64,000 nt of DNA from DATFBY01 sp035253585 (GCA_035253585.1 DATFBY010000055.1:30401-94400), one strand, 5' to 3'. Numbered from the stretch's first letter, positions 36,420-44,446 are shown. Translations and numbers: made by a program. The notes: generated by a model from the sequence alone, not told the origin.

Positions 36420-36845
36420 GTGAGTCTCTCGACACGCCGGATCCCCGTCTCGGGACTGCTAGTGTTGGCGCTCGTGGTGGTCCTGCACGCCGACTACCAT
36501 GTCGCGCGACCGCTCGATCATCGCCTGAGTCTGGCGCTCGACGAGCATTGGTTGCTGGCGATTCCGGTGTTTGCAGGGATAGCCTGGCTCGTTAGGCATT
36601 GGTGGCCTGACCGTCTTTGGTCGGCCTCAGCCTGGAACCTCGGCCTAGCCGCGTTCGGCGCGCAGATCGTGGAGCCGCTGGCCGAATCGCTGTACTACCT
36701 GCGGACTGTCAGCGTGCCGATGGAAGCGGAGAGATGGCGGGCGTTCGTGGAGCTGATGACGGCGGGGATGATGACCTATGTCATCTTCATGGCATGGCTG
36801 ACCCGAGGTCAGCGAGATTCGAGATTCGAGATTCGAGATTCGTAA
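36420..36845 (+). CDS. Small hypothetical integral membrane protein
   Basis: 141 residues from a GTG with GAGGA just upstream; the frame is open further upstream but that part is a shadow of ggt. About four TM helices: VSGLLVLALVVVLHADYHV, LLAIPVFAGIAWLV, LGLAAFGAQIVEPLAESLYY and ELMTAGMMTYVIFMAWL. The last ten residues (RDSRFEIRDS) are encoded by the heptamer repeat arm itself, so the original C-terminus has probably been extended by repeat growth. No family recognised. Divergent from ggt. Confidence 0.6.
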   Translation: MSLSTRRIPVSGLLVLALVVVLHADYHVARPLDHRLSLALDEHWLLAIPVFAGIAWLVRHWWPDRLWSASAWNLGLAAFGAQIVEPLAESLYYLRTVSVPMEAERWRAFVELMTAGMMTYVIFMAWLTRGQRDSRFEIRDS

Positions 36846-36904
36846 CGGCACACGTATAAGGCTTTCGCCGTTTCCGAATCTCGAATCTCGAATCTCGAAT
36901 CTCG
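36813..36904. repeat. Perfect 30-bp GAGATTC inverted repeat between convergent genes
   Basis: Arms 36813-36842 and 36875-36904 are exact inverse complements of 30 bp, each four and two-sevenths copies of CGAGATT. The 32-nt loop holds an inner AACGGC/GCCGTT stem (36844-36849, 36867-36872). The left arm lies inside the coding end of the plus-strand gene; the right arm ends 6 nt before the end of the VOC gene. Confidence 0.9.
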
Positions 36905-36909
36905 ATGCT

Positions 36910-37710
36910 CTACCTCGTCACCGCCGCCGGCTGCCGCGATTCGTGCAGTGCGATGACGGCGCCCTGCGGATCCATCGTCTGCCCGATCAGATCGCCGCCC
37001 GGAACTTCCATCTCCTCGATCATCACGTTTCCACCGAGCTTCCTCGCCGTCTCCACCGCTTTCTTCAAGCTCGGCACGCGAACGTAGAGGGTCCAGTTCG
37101 GGGGGAAGGGCATGTCGGGCGTCTTGTTGAACATGCCGCCGATCATCGTGTCTTTGTTCGGACCGAACATCAGATACGTGCCGGCCTCTCCCATTTCGAA
37201 CTCCGAGGTCTTCACCCACCCGAACAGCGTCGAGTAGAACTTGAACGCGCCCTCGTAGTCAGTGGTGAGCAGCTCGTGCCAGGAGAAGTCACCGACCAGG
37301 GGGTTGCCCTGCGGCCGTTCGGGCCCCTGGCTAGGCGTGAAGATGCTGAACGCCGCTCCCTGCGGATCCTTGAGCATTGCGAAGCGGCCGATGTTGGGAA
37401 TATCCATCGGAGGAACGACGGTCTGACCGCCGAGCTTCGTTGCCTGCTTGGCCGTGGCATCCGTATCTGGCGTTCCGATGTACGGCATCCAATGCGGCGG
37501 CGCACCTCGATCACGCGCTTCTTTCGGCAGCTCCATCAGACCGCCGATCTGACGTCCGTCCTTCTTCCAGATGGTGTAGGGCATGGGCCCACCCTGCATT
37601 TCCTCCGTATCCCAGCCCATGACCTCCGTATAAAAGCGCTTTGCCGCGCTGGGATCCGTGCTATTGAGCTCGTACCAAACGAACTGGCCGAGTATTGCGT
37701 TATTGGGCAT
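36910..37710 (-). CDS. VOC family protein, two tandem glyoxalase-like domains
   Basis: 266 residues, start ATG 37710 with a strong AGGAGG Shine-Dalgarno. Two vicinal-oxygen-chelate units: residues 5-125 (GQFVWYELNSTDPSAAKRFY ... FAMLKDPQGAAFSIFTP) and 140-262 (DFSWHELLTTDYEGAFKFYS ... DPQGAVIALHES). The internal pattern (FYTEVMGWDTEEM; FYSTLFGWVKTSEFEMG) matches the 27-kDa antigen Cfp30B-like class. Metal ligands usual for glyoxalase I are only partly conserved, so it may be a binding or resistance protein rather than an enzyme. Convergent with the small membrane gene. Confidence 0.88.
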   Translation of the reverse strand: MPNNAILGQFVWYELNSTDPSAAKRFYTEVMGWDTEEMQGGPMPYTIWKKDGRQIGGLMELPKEARDRGAPPHWMPYIGTPDTDATAKQATKLGGQTVVPPMDIPNIGRFAMLKDPQGAAFSIFTPSQGPERPQGNPLVGDFSWHELLTTDYEGAFKFYSTLFGWVKTSEFEMGEAGTYLMFGPNKDTMIGGMFNKTPDMPFPPNWTLYVRVPSLKKAVETARKLGGNVMIEEMEVPGGDLIGQTMDPQGAVIALHESRQPAAVTR

Positions 37711-37840
37711 TGTGCCTCCTGCTCGTACCGAGCGCCAAAAGTGGGGCGGCTAGTATGTCGCCCGGTGGCAGCCGCGACTAGAGGTGTTTTGTAAGAGTCT
37801 CGTTCGTCCTAGTAACGGACACTCAACTGCCCGAAAACTG

Positions 37841-38713
37841 GTGAATCACCCGAAGCAGACCCCATTCAGGCGCGCCGTCGCGCCACGGTATCTCCTTGCC
37901 GCACTGGTGGTAGCCGTCGTCCTCGCCGCCGCCCTCGTTGGCTCGCTCGAGCCGCGCGCGAACCGTGATTGGATTCCGCAACAGGCCGTGCTGCCAGTCG
38001 CGCGCTTCTACGGCCGGCACGTCGACGTGTCGCGCGTGCGAAACTTCAAATTCACGGCGCCTGAGCGATTCACCGTGTCGTACGAGGATCGCACCTACGA
38101 TCTGGACAAGCTGAACGGCGTGTGGTTCGTGCTGACTCCTTTTTACGACACGTGGCGCGGACCCGCGCACAGCTTCGTCACGTTCGGCTTTGCCGACTCG
38201 CAATTCGTGTCGATCTCGGTGGAAGCGCGAAGGGAGCGGGGCGAGGAATACGGCCCAGTGAAGGGAGTCTTCAATCGTTACGAGCTCATTTACGTCATCG
38301 GTGACGAGCGTGACGTCATCGGCCAGCGCGCCATCCTCGGGGACTATCCCGTCTACCTCTATCCGATACGCGCGCCACGGGAAAAAATGCGCGCCATGTT
38401 CGTCGACATGCTGCAACGCGCCAACGCGTTGCGCGAGCAGCCCGAGTTCTACAACACGATCACCAACAATTGCACCTCGAACGTGATCGACCACGTGAAC
38501 AGCGTGGCATCACGTCCCGTTCCCGGTGGACTCAAGACGATGCTCCCCGGCTACAGCGACGAAGTGGCCATGCGGCTCGGATTGATCGACAGCGATCTCG
38601 ACCTCTCGACAACACGTCGCCGCTTTCGCGTGAACGACCGCGCGCGACGCTTCGCGCACGATCCGTACTTTTCTCTGCGCATCCGCGAGCCCGAGACGAC
38701 GTCGGGCTCCTAG
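37841..38713 (+). CDS. DUF4105 domain membrane-anchored protein
   Basis: 290 residues from GTG 37841; GTG 37784 would add 19 residues. An N-terminal anchor (YLLAALVVAVVLAAALVGSL) is followed by the DUF4105 domain: FYDTWRGPAHSFVTFGFADS, RYELIYVIGDERDVIGQRAI, and the Cys-containing signature FYNTITNNCTSNVIDHVNSV. The conserved His (AHSF), Cys (NNCTSN) and nearby Asn resemble an NlpC/P60-like papain-fold arrangement, which is an inference. Function unknown; predicted periplasmic. Confidence 0.82.
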   Translation: MNHPKQTPFRRAVAPRYLLAALVVAVVLAAALVGSLEPRANRDWIPQQAVLPVARFYGRHVDVSRVRNFKFTAPERFTVSYEDRTYDLDKLNGVWFVLTPFYDTWRGPAHSFVTFGFADSQFVSISVEARRERGEEYGPVKGVFNRYELIYVIGDERDVIGQRAILGDYPVYLYPIRAPREKMRAMFVDMLQRANALREQPEFYNTITNNCTSNVIDHVNSVASRPVPGGLKTMLPGYSDEVAMRLGLIDSDLDLSTTRRRFRVNDRARRFAHDPYFSLRIREPETTSGS

Positions 38714-38791
38714 CATCTTCTCCGAGCGCGCGATATGCTGCTCGCATGTCCGTGCTCCTCCGCCGCACCGCGGGCTCATCCGGCGCTTGAC

Positions 38792-38899
38792 GTGGAACCA
38801 TCCCTGCGCCGGCCGTTGCGGACCTTCCTGACCGCGCTCGGCATCGGCGTCGCGCTGGTCGCCGTCGTCCTCATCATCGTCTACACGCGCGGGCGGTGA
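38792..38899 (+). CDS. 35-residue single-TM membrane peptide
   Basis: GTG-initiated ORF of 35 codons: a basic N-terminus (MEPSLRRPLRTFLT) and one hydrophobic helix (ALGIGVALVAVVLIIVYT) ending RGR. Its stop TGA overlaps the GTG start of the NAD(P)-binding gene (GTGA), the same coupling used by other gene pairs here, which is the main evidence it is real. No clear Shine-Dalgarno. Function unknown. Confidence 0.5.
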   Translation: MEPSLRRPLRTFLTALGIGVALVAVVLIIVYTRGR

Positions 38900-39540
38900 A
38901 CGCACTACTCGTCGGCGCGACGGGTGTCGTCGGCCGACAGATTCTGCGGCGTCTCCTGCACGAGCCTCGCGTCCAGCGCGTCCGGGTCATCGCGCGGCGT
39001 CCGCTCCCCCCTGCACAGGTCGCTCCCACTTCGGGAAAGCTCGAGGTTCAGGTCACCGAATTCGATCGACTTGGCGACAATCCGGAATGGCTCCGTGCCG
39101 ACCACATCTTCTGCGCACTCGGCACGACGATTCGTCAGGCAGGAAGTCAGGAGCGCTTTCGCAGAATCGACCTCGAGTATCCGCTCACGATCGCGCGGAT
39201 CGCGCTCTCGCAGGGTGCCCGGCACTTTCTTCTGGTGAGCGCGGTAGGCGCCAACTCCAGATCGCGTGTGTTCTACAGCCGCGTAAAAGGTGAGCTGGAA
39301 GAAGCGATCCTCGCGCTTCCATACCGGAGCGTGACCATTGCACGGCCTTCGCTGCTCATAGGGGAACGAAGCGAGCCGCGACTCGGAGAAGAGATCGGAA
39401 AACGACTCGCGTTTCTCATGCCGAGCACCTACAAGCCGGTGAGCGGAGACGCGGTCGCCGCGGTGCTGGTTCGGGCGGCGCTCGAGGATGCCGCGGGCCA
39501 TCGCATCATCGAGTCCAAGGAAATAAGGGAGACGCCATGA
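38896..39540 (+). CDS. NAD(P)H-binding atypical SDR (HTATIP2-like)
   Basis: 214 residues, GTG start. Rossmann glycine motif GATGVVGRQILRRLL at the N-terminus, CALGTTIRQAGSQERFRRID and HFLLVSAVGANSRSRVFYSR (Ser/Tyr-Lys-like YSRVKGELE) are typical of the HTATIP2/TIP30-like NAD(P)-binding oxidoreductases. Cofactor binding is confident; the substrate is unknown. It is coupled on both sides: GTGA with a 35-residue membrane peptide upstream and ATGA with an asparagine-synthase-like gene downstream. Confidence 0.87.
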   Translation: MNALLVGATGVVGRQILRRLLHEPRVQRVRVIARRPLPPAQVAPTSGKLEVQVTEFDRLGDNPEWLRADHIFCALGTTIRQAGSQERFRRIDLEYPLTIARIALSQGARHFLLVSAVGANSRSRVFYSRVKGELEEAILALPYRSVTIARPSLLIGERSEPRLGEEIGKRLAFLMPSTYKPVSGDAVAAVLVRAALEDAAGHRIIESKEIRETP

Positions 39541-41249
39541 GCGACTTCCTTTTCTCGACCGAGCGCATGCCGGACGGCGCGCTGGCCGCGCACCTCGCGC
39601 ACTTCCTGCATCCAGTGATGAAAGAGACGATCGAGTGGCACGGCTCGTGGGGCTCGCTCGCTCTCGCCCGCTCGCATTTCGACGTACTCGCCGTCGTCGA
39701 GGCTGGCGGCTACATCACCGTCCTAGTCGGCGATCCGGTTTATCATCGTCGCGGATCGAGCGCGCTCATCGATGAGTCGACGCGTGACGCGCTCCATCAC
39801 CAGTTGTCAGGCAGCGGACTAGTCGAGGTTGCCGAGTGTCTGGATGGACACTTCGCGGCGCTGGCGGTCGACGCTACTGGCGGCAATGGCGCGCTCATCA
39901 CCGATCGATTCAGCTTCGTCGGTGTCTTCCACGCCATGCACGCCTCAGGCAGGGGCCTGGTGATTGGAACCCACCCCGACGTCGTCGCGCGCGCCGCGAA
40001 TCGCAGTGCCGACATCGATCTGGCGTCAGCCGCCGACCTGGTGTCGAATATCACGTGTACGTTTCCGTGGACGCTGTACCGCGGTGTGCGTCAGGCGCAG
40101 CCAGGTGTCGTGCGCTCCTTCTCGGCCGGAGAGTGGAGGGGTGCGGGCGTGACCTACTGGGAGCCTAACGAGGGAGACGCCTTCGCGTCGGCTCGTCAGG
40201 CGGCCGATGCCGCAAGGAACGCAATCTGCGGCGACGTGCAGGCGGCGTGCGCCAACACCAAGCAGGTGGGCCTGCTGCTGAGCGCTGGCGAGGACTCTCG
40301 GGCGGTGCTGGGCGCGATCCCGCCTGAGAAGCGTGTCCGCGCCTTTACCTTCGCCGACTGGGAGAGCCGCGAAGTTCGTATCACGCGGCGCGTAGCGGCC
40401 GCGCATGGTGCCGAGCTCGTCGTGGCGCGCCGACGTTCCGACCACTACATCGCCGGCTTCGAGTCGGTTGCTTCGGTTGTCGGCAGCGCGCACGTCTTCG
40501 TGGATGTGCATGGCTTCGGCATCCACGAGTCGCAGGGGCTGCGTGAGATGCCGGTCGTCCTCGGGGGTCTCTCGTCCGATTCGCTGCTGAAATCCTCGCA
40601 TGCTGCGGACGCCGCGCCTTCCGAGATCCAAGCCATTCGGAAGGATTTGAGACGCGAGGTGGCGGATCGCCGCGCTGCTTTTCGCGACGAGCTGGCACGA
40701 ATGCGCCCAAAGACGGCGGACGAGTGGACCAGACTCTGGCCGTTCTCGATGCGAAAGCACGGTGCCAACGTCGACGGAAATCGCCGCCTCTTTCGGACGC
40801 ACGAGGTCTATCACTCGACCGGCGTACTGAACGTTGGGGCGCACACGCCGGTCGAATGGAAGAGGTCGCGCAAGCTGTTTGTCGCCGCGACGCGACCGCT
40901 GCTGAGGCGTACCTGGCATCTGCCGCACGGCAGCCACTACTTCCCGTACTTCGGGCTCCCGGCAAACGCCGCGCTCTATCTGCCCCTGGTGTTGGCGAGG
41001 GCGGTCCGAGCTGCCGCCACTGGGCAGGTGAAAGCGCGACATGGCCCGTGGCCGAGCTGGACCGGGTTGAGCCGGTCGCCCGAGATGTTGGCTGCCCAGC
41101 GCGCCCATCCTCTCGCGCAATCTCCGATAGCGAGCATCTTCGAACCGTCAGCCGTGTCGGGTTTGGATCAAGCAAGCGCCAAGTGGGGCGCGTTTCGTCG
41201 GTTCATGCTCCTTCAGCTGGCCTTCGTGAGCACGAAGGTGCAGTGCTGA
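39537..41249 (+). CDS. Asparagine-synthase-like ATP-dependent ligase lacking the glutaminase cysteine
   Basis: 570 residues. Residues about 90-200 keep a class II glutaminase-like fold (ECLDGHFAALAVDATGGNGA, TLYRGVRQAQPGVV) but the N-terminal nucleophile Cys2 is absent (start MSDFLF). The ATP-pyrophosphatase P-loop is LLLSAGEDSRAV, where the usual SGGxDS is SAGEDS. C-terminal part has FGLPANAALYLPL. Such proteins adenylate a carboxylate and form an amide; this one must take another amine than glutamine-derived ammonia or be inactive. No lasso-peptide precursor or leader peptidase is nearby. Coupled to the NAD(P)-binding gene. Confidence 0.75.
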   Translation: MSDFLFSTERMPDGALAAHLAHFLHPVMKETIEWHGSWGSLALARSHFDVLAVVEAGGYITVLVGDPVYHRRGSSALIDESTRDALHHQLSGSGLVEVAECLDGHFAALAVDATGGNGALITDRFSFVGVFHAMHASGRGLVIGTHPDVVARAANRSADIDLASAADLVSNITCTFPWTLYRGVRQAQPGVVRSFSAGEWRGAGVTYWEPNEGDAFASARQAADAARNAICGDVQAACANTKQVGLLLSAGEDSRAVLGAIPPEKRVRAFTFADWESREVRITRRVAAAHGAELVVARRRSDHYIAGFESVASVVGSAHVFVDVHGFGIHESQGLREMPVVLGGLSSDSLLKSSHAADAAPSEIQAIRKDLRREVADRRAAFRDELARMRPKTADEWTRLWPFSMRKHGANVDGNRRLFRTHEVYHSTGVLNVGAHTPVEWKRSRKLFVAATRPLLRRTWHLPHGSHYFPYFGLPANAALYLPLVLARAVRAAATGQVKARHGPWPSWTGLSRSPEMLAAQRAHPLAQSPIASIFEPSAVSGLDQASAKWGAFRRFMLLQLAFVSTKVQC

Positions 41250-41279
41250 AGGACCGGTTCGCCTAACGAGGAGCGACAC

Positions 41280-41492
41280 ATGCGTATCGTCGGGCTCGTG
41301 CTGCTGGTATTGGGTATTCTCGGGCTGATCTACGAGGGATTCACTTACACCAAGCGCAGGGACACGGTTCAAGTGGGTCCTGTGGGCATCACGGCGGAGG
41401 AGAAGGAAACGGTCTCAATTCCGCCGGTGGTGAGCGTGGTTGCTATCGTCGCCGGCCTCGGTCTGCTCGTCGTATCACGTAAAAAGGCGTAG
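41280..41492 (+). CDS. Small DUF3185-like membrane protein
   Basis: 70 residues with a strong GAGGAG Shine-Dalgarno. Two TM helices (MRIVGLVLLVLGILGLIYEG and VVSVVAIVAGLGLLVVSRKK) flank a short loop (TYTKRRDTVQVGPVGITAEEKE). The pattern of an N-terminal helix, a Lys/Arg-rich loop with VGPVGI and a C-terminal helix ending in a basic tail matches DUF3185-type proteins. Function unknown. A GCCTAAC motif sits in its leader (41261-41267). It precedes the thioesterase by 2 nt. Confidence 0.75.
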   Translation: MRIVGLVLLVLGILGLIYEGFTYTKRRDTVQVGPVGITAEEKETVSIPPVVSVVAIVAGLGLLVVSRKKA

Positions 41493-41494
41493 GC

Positions 41495-41938
41495 GTGTCC
41501 ACGCCGGCTCACGTCGATCGGCGCGTGCGTGACAGCTTTTCCCGGCAGCGTTTCATGACCACGCTGGGAGCGCGATTGACGCGTGTCGGCGAAGGCGAGA
41601 TCGTGATCGAAATGCCCGTGCGTCCGGAGCTGACGCAGCAGCACGGCTTCGTGCACGCGGGAGTGGTCGCGGCGCTGGCGGACAGCGCCTGCGGCTACGC
41701 GGCGCTCTCGCTCATGGACTCCGACGCGGCCGTCTTGAGCGTGGAGTTCAAGGTAAACTTGGTCGCACCGGCCGCGGGGGAGCGTCTGACCGCTACCGGC
41801 ACCGTGGTGAAAGCCGGCCGCACGCTGACGGTCTGCCGCGGCGAAGTCACCGCTCAGCGCGGTGGCGAGTCGGTGACCGTCGCCGTGATGCAGGCGACGA
41901 TGATGAGTGTTCGAGAACGCGAGGGGTTGGCGGACTAA
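41495..41938 (+). CDS. PaaI-type hotdog thioesterase
   Basis: 147 residues from a GTG directly after the previous stop. Hotdog-fold signature: QQHGFVHAGVVAALADSACG carries the HGG-like VHAG turn and the catalytic acid (ADSA), followed by VLSVEFKVNLVAPAAGERLT and AVMQATMMSV. Family members hydrolyse aryl- or acyl-CoA thioesters. The operon partner is a small membrane protein of unknown role. The stop overlaps the convergent transglycosylase stop by 2 nt. Confidence 0.88.
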   Translation: MSTPAHVDRRVRDSFSRQRFMTTLGARLTRVGEGEIVIEMPVRPELTQQHGFVHAGVVAALADSACGYAALSLMDSDAAVLSVEFKVNLVAPAAGERLTATGTVVKAGRTLTVCRGEVTAQRGGESVTVAVMQATMMSVREREGLAD

Positions 41939-42657
41939 TCATCGGGACTCAGCCCTCGGCCATCGGGTCTCGGCATCTTGGCGGTAAGTGCGCTGTCTGC
42001 GGGCGCCGAGTGCCGAGTGCCGAGGGCCGAGTCCCGAGATTTGAATCGCTCTCTCCCACTCCGCTTCATCGTCGCATGAGTGGCTCTGATCTTCCGCACG
42101 TAGCCTAGCGTCTCTCTGTAACGCCAACGCCGCATGCGCGGCGCCACAGTCTCGATGCTCGTCCAGGAGTGTCCGTCGAGCTGCTCGGCGATGGCCATGC
42201 GGTGCGCACGCTTGATCGTGCCCTCACCGGCGTTGTAGCTCCCGAACATGAAGTAGCAGCGCTGGTCGTGCGACTCCTTGTCCTTCCAGACGTTCCACAA
42301 GTGCCGATCGTGCTTTATGCCGGCGGCGATGTTCCATTCGGGATCGTTGATCGCGCCAAAGCCTGACTGCTTGCTCGAGATTGCCGCGTACGTCGACGGC
42401 ATGAGCTGCATGATGCCACGCGCACCGACGAAGCTGGTGGCGTTTGGATCGAGGCCGCTCTCGGCGATCCCCTGCGCCTTGAAGTAATGCCAGTCGAATG
42501 TCGGCCCGAAGAATCGCTTCGAGTACTTACGGAAGACGTCGTCGTAGCGGTCGCTGGCCGCGCGACGCTGTGCCGCGGCGGAGGCCGGGGCGGCAATGAC
42601 GAGCGTGAGAGCGAGGTGGAGCGCGCCTAACAAGACGCGCGGTGCATGACGCGCCAC
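41935..42657 (-). CDS. Secreted lytic transglycosylase (SLT domain)
   Basis: 240 residues from GTG 42657, which shares a base with the stop of the DUF350 gene (TAGTG). Signal peptide LGALHLALTLVIAAPASAAA. SLT/goose-lysozyme-like domain with catalytic Glu in FKAQGIAESGLDPNATSFVG, then ARGIMQLMPSTYAAI and FMFGSYNAGEGTIKRAH, all diagnostic. Cleaves peptidoglycan between MurNAc and GlcNAc to give anhydro-MurNAc. The last 40 residues (SRDSALGTRHSAPADSALTA) are encoded by the heptamer hairpin and look non-native, as if the original stop was lost into the repeat. Confidence 0.88.
   Translation of the reverse strand: MARHAPRVLLGALHLALTLVIAAPASAAAQRRAASDRYDDVFRKYSKRFFGPTFDWHYFKAQGIAESGLDPNATSFVGARGIMQLMPSTYAAISSKQSGFGAINDPEWNIAAGIKHDRHLWNVWKDKESHDQRCYFMFGSYNAGEGTIKRAHRMAIAEQLDGHSWTSIETVAPRMRRWRYRETLGYVRKIRATHATMKRSGRERFKSRDSALGTRHSAPADSALTAKMPRPDGRGLSPDD
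41941..42040. repeat. Heptamer hairpin inside the 3' end of the transglycosylase gene
   Basis: The right arm (42005-42040) is 7-bp periodic: CGAGTGC twice, CGAGGGC, CGAGTCC, CGAGAT. The left arm (41941-41978) is an imperfect inverse complement starting ATCGGGACTC. It is read through by the minus-strand gene, so it encodes protein, and it lies at a convergent gene boundary. Confidence 0.75.
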
Positions 42658-42860
42658 TAGTTGAGCGCGCCGCCGACGATGATGGCGATCGCGATGAAGA
42701 GCGAGGCAATGAAGATCGCCACCGCCACGTTGCCGTTCTTGAGCTCGGCTGGAAAATCCACCTGCGGTGTGATCAGATCGATCACCCGATAGCTGACGTA
42801 CATCAACACCACGCCGAGCGCCGCGTAGATGAAGTTCAGCGCGATGATGTGCCACTCCAA
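42657..42860 (-). CDS. DUF350 family membrane protein
   Basis: 67 residues from a TTG start with AGGAGG 5 nt upstream. Two TM helices: ALNFIYAALGVVLMYVSYRV and NVAVAIFIASLFIAIAIIVG, separated by DLITPQVDFPAELKNG. The LxxxNxAVAxxxxxxxxxxAII pattern is the DUF350 signature. Family members are inner-membrane proteins of unknown function often next to spermidine-synthase-like genes; none is here. The stop overlaps the downstream lytic transglycosylase start by 1 nt. Confidence 0.83.
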   Translation of the reverse strand: MEWHIIALNFIYAALGVVLMYVSYRVIDLITPQVDFPAELKNGNVAVAIFIASLFIAIAIIVGGALN

Positions 42861-43015
42861 GGCGTCCTCCTGTGCTCGCTACCGCTGGTAGAACTGCGGG
42901 GGCTGAGGGCTGCATTACCGCGGACTGCCGGAGATGATGACGGTCTTTCGACGGTTGGAGTTTCGAAAGCGGCCGTTGGGGGGCGCCAGCGGCCGCCGCA
43001 GCGACCGCTGCCGAA

Positions 43016-44446
43016 TTACCGGGCGGACTGCAGGATCGAAAGTCGCTCGCGGAGCTTCGCCGAGCGCAGCGCAGCGCGGTCGGCAAGGCAGCGTGACACA
43101 CCGAGCGCCCAGCGACCGCCCGCCAGCTCGGCGCTGTCCACACGACAGTCGCGGTGTCGCGCGGCGAGCCACGCTTGGTGCTCGCTGCTCAGCTGGCGCG
43201 TGGGGGAGAGCCCGGCACGCGTGCTCGCTGGTGCCTGACGACGCAGCTCGACGAACAGCGCCTGATAGGCGCGCTCGACCTCGACGTCGCTGTCGGAGAG
43301 CTTGGCAGCCAGACACGCACGTTGGTATGGCGCGCTCGGCGTGTCGCACAGGCGCAGACTGTCGGTGCGCGACAGTGTGGCGAACGGGTGGAGCGTGCCT
43401 TCGCGCCTAACGCGGCGAAAATCGGCGGCGAAGAGAGTCCCCGCGAGGACGAACAGGGCAATCAATGCCAGAGGGACGCGGGCCCTCCATGGCGATGGCG
43501 CCGAAGCCCAAACTTCCCGCTCAGCCAGATGCCGGAGTTGCGCGGTGGTCGACGCGATCTGTGCGTCGATCGCCGCAATGCGCATCGCTTCGCGCTCGCG
43601 TGCGGCCATCCGGGCAATGAGGTCGGACGCATCACCGCGACGGTCGCGGTCCTTGCGCATCGCGGCCTCGACCGCGAATCGCAGGACGCGCGGCGCCTCT
43701 GGGCGCAGGGAAGCGATCGATGTCAGTGGCTCGTGCTTGTGCTTGTACATCACGTTGTAGATGCTCTGGCCGGCCCAGGGGCGCTGGCCGGTGAGCATCT
43801 CCCAACCGACGACGCCTAACGAGTAGACGTCGCTGCGTCCATCGACTGCCCGACCATCGATCTGTTTGGGGGACATGTACGCCGGCGTTCCGACGACCAT
43901 GCCGACGCGCGTGAGGTGCGGGTCGCCGTCCATGGTGCGGGCAATGCCGAAATCGGCAAGGAGGACCCGGCCCGTCTCCTCGTCGAGGAAGATGTTCTCG
44001 GGCTTCACATCGCGGTGCACGACGCCCCGGCCGTGCGCATACACCAGCGCGGCGGCCACATCGTTCAGGACCCGCTCGGCCAGCGGGATGGGGAACGGCT
44101 GATCGTCATGCAACGCGTCGCGAAGCGTTGGACCCTGGATATGTTGAAGCACGATCGCGACCGTGCGTTCCTCCATCTCACGGACGCCGTAGGTGCGCAC
44201 GATGTTGGGATGATTTAGATCGGCAACGACGCGTGCTTCGCGCGCGAAGCGGTGGACAGCCTCTTCATCGTCCAAGTAGCGACGGCGAATCGTCTTGATG
44301 GCAACCAGACGCGCGGTCGCACGCTCGCGCGCGAGGTAGACGGCGGTGAACGCACCGCGACCCAACTCTCGGAGGAGCTCGAAGTCCTCCTCGAGCGTGT
44401 GGAAGCCCGGCGGCAGTTCGCCGGACGGGAGATGATCGAGCGGCAT
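43016..44446 (-). CDS. Transmembrane Ser/Thr kinase with extracytoplasmic LprI-like domain
   Basis: 476 residues. Kinase domain: LGRGAFTAVYLA, VAIKTIRR (K51), HRDVKPENIF (144-153), DFG (165-167), GTPAYMSPKQI, SDVYSLGVVGWEMLTGQRPW. A linker to residue 320 and one TM (VPLALIALFVLAGTLFA, 324-340) lead to about 135 external residues with four cysteines (367, 378, 434, 453) and EHQAWLAARHRDCRVD ... GGRWALGVSRCLADRAALRS. That part resembles the LprI/DUF1311 lysozyme-inhibitor family (AW-fRdxxC, GGS-like, xC at the end). PASTA repeats are absent. Suggests a sensor of cell-wall hydrolases; inference only. Confidence 0.85.
   Translation of the reverse strand: MPLDHLPSGELPPGFHTLEEDFELLRELGRGAFTAVYLARERATARLVAIKTIRRRYLDDEEAVHRFAREARVVADLNHPNIVRTYGVREMEERTVAIVLQHIQGPTLRDALHDDQPFPIPLAERVLNDVAAALVYAHGRGVVHRDVKPENIFLDEETGRVLLADFGIARTMDGDPHLTRVGMVVGTPAYMSPKQIDGRAVDGRSDVYSLGVVGWEMLTGQRPWAGQSIYNVMYKHKHEPLTSIASLRPEAPRVLRFAVEAAMRKDRDRRGDASDLIARMAAREREAMRIAAIDAQIASTTAQLRHLAEREVWASAPSPWRARVPLALIALFVLAGTLFAADFRRVRREGTLHPFATLSRTDSLRLCDTPSAPYQRACLAAKLSDSDVEVERAYQALFVELRRQAPASTRAGLSPTRQLSSEHQAWLAARHRDCRVDSAELAGGRWALGVSRCLADRAALRSAKLRERLSILQSAR

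Noticed and set aside
34271..36904. Insertion-sequence ends or a MITE
   Set aside because: The inverted repeats have no transposase, no target-site duplication that I can see, and 7-bp internal periodicity unlike IS ends.
39537..41249. Lasso-peptide cyclase gene cluster
   Set aside because: No precursor peptide, RRE protein or leader protease nearby; only the cyclase-like ligase is seen.
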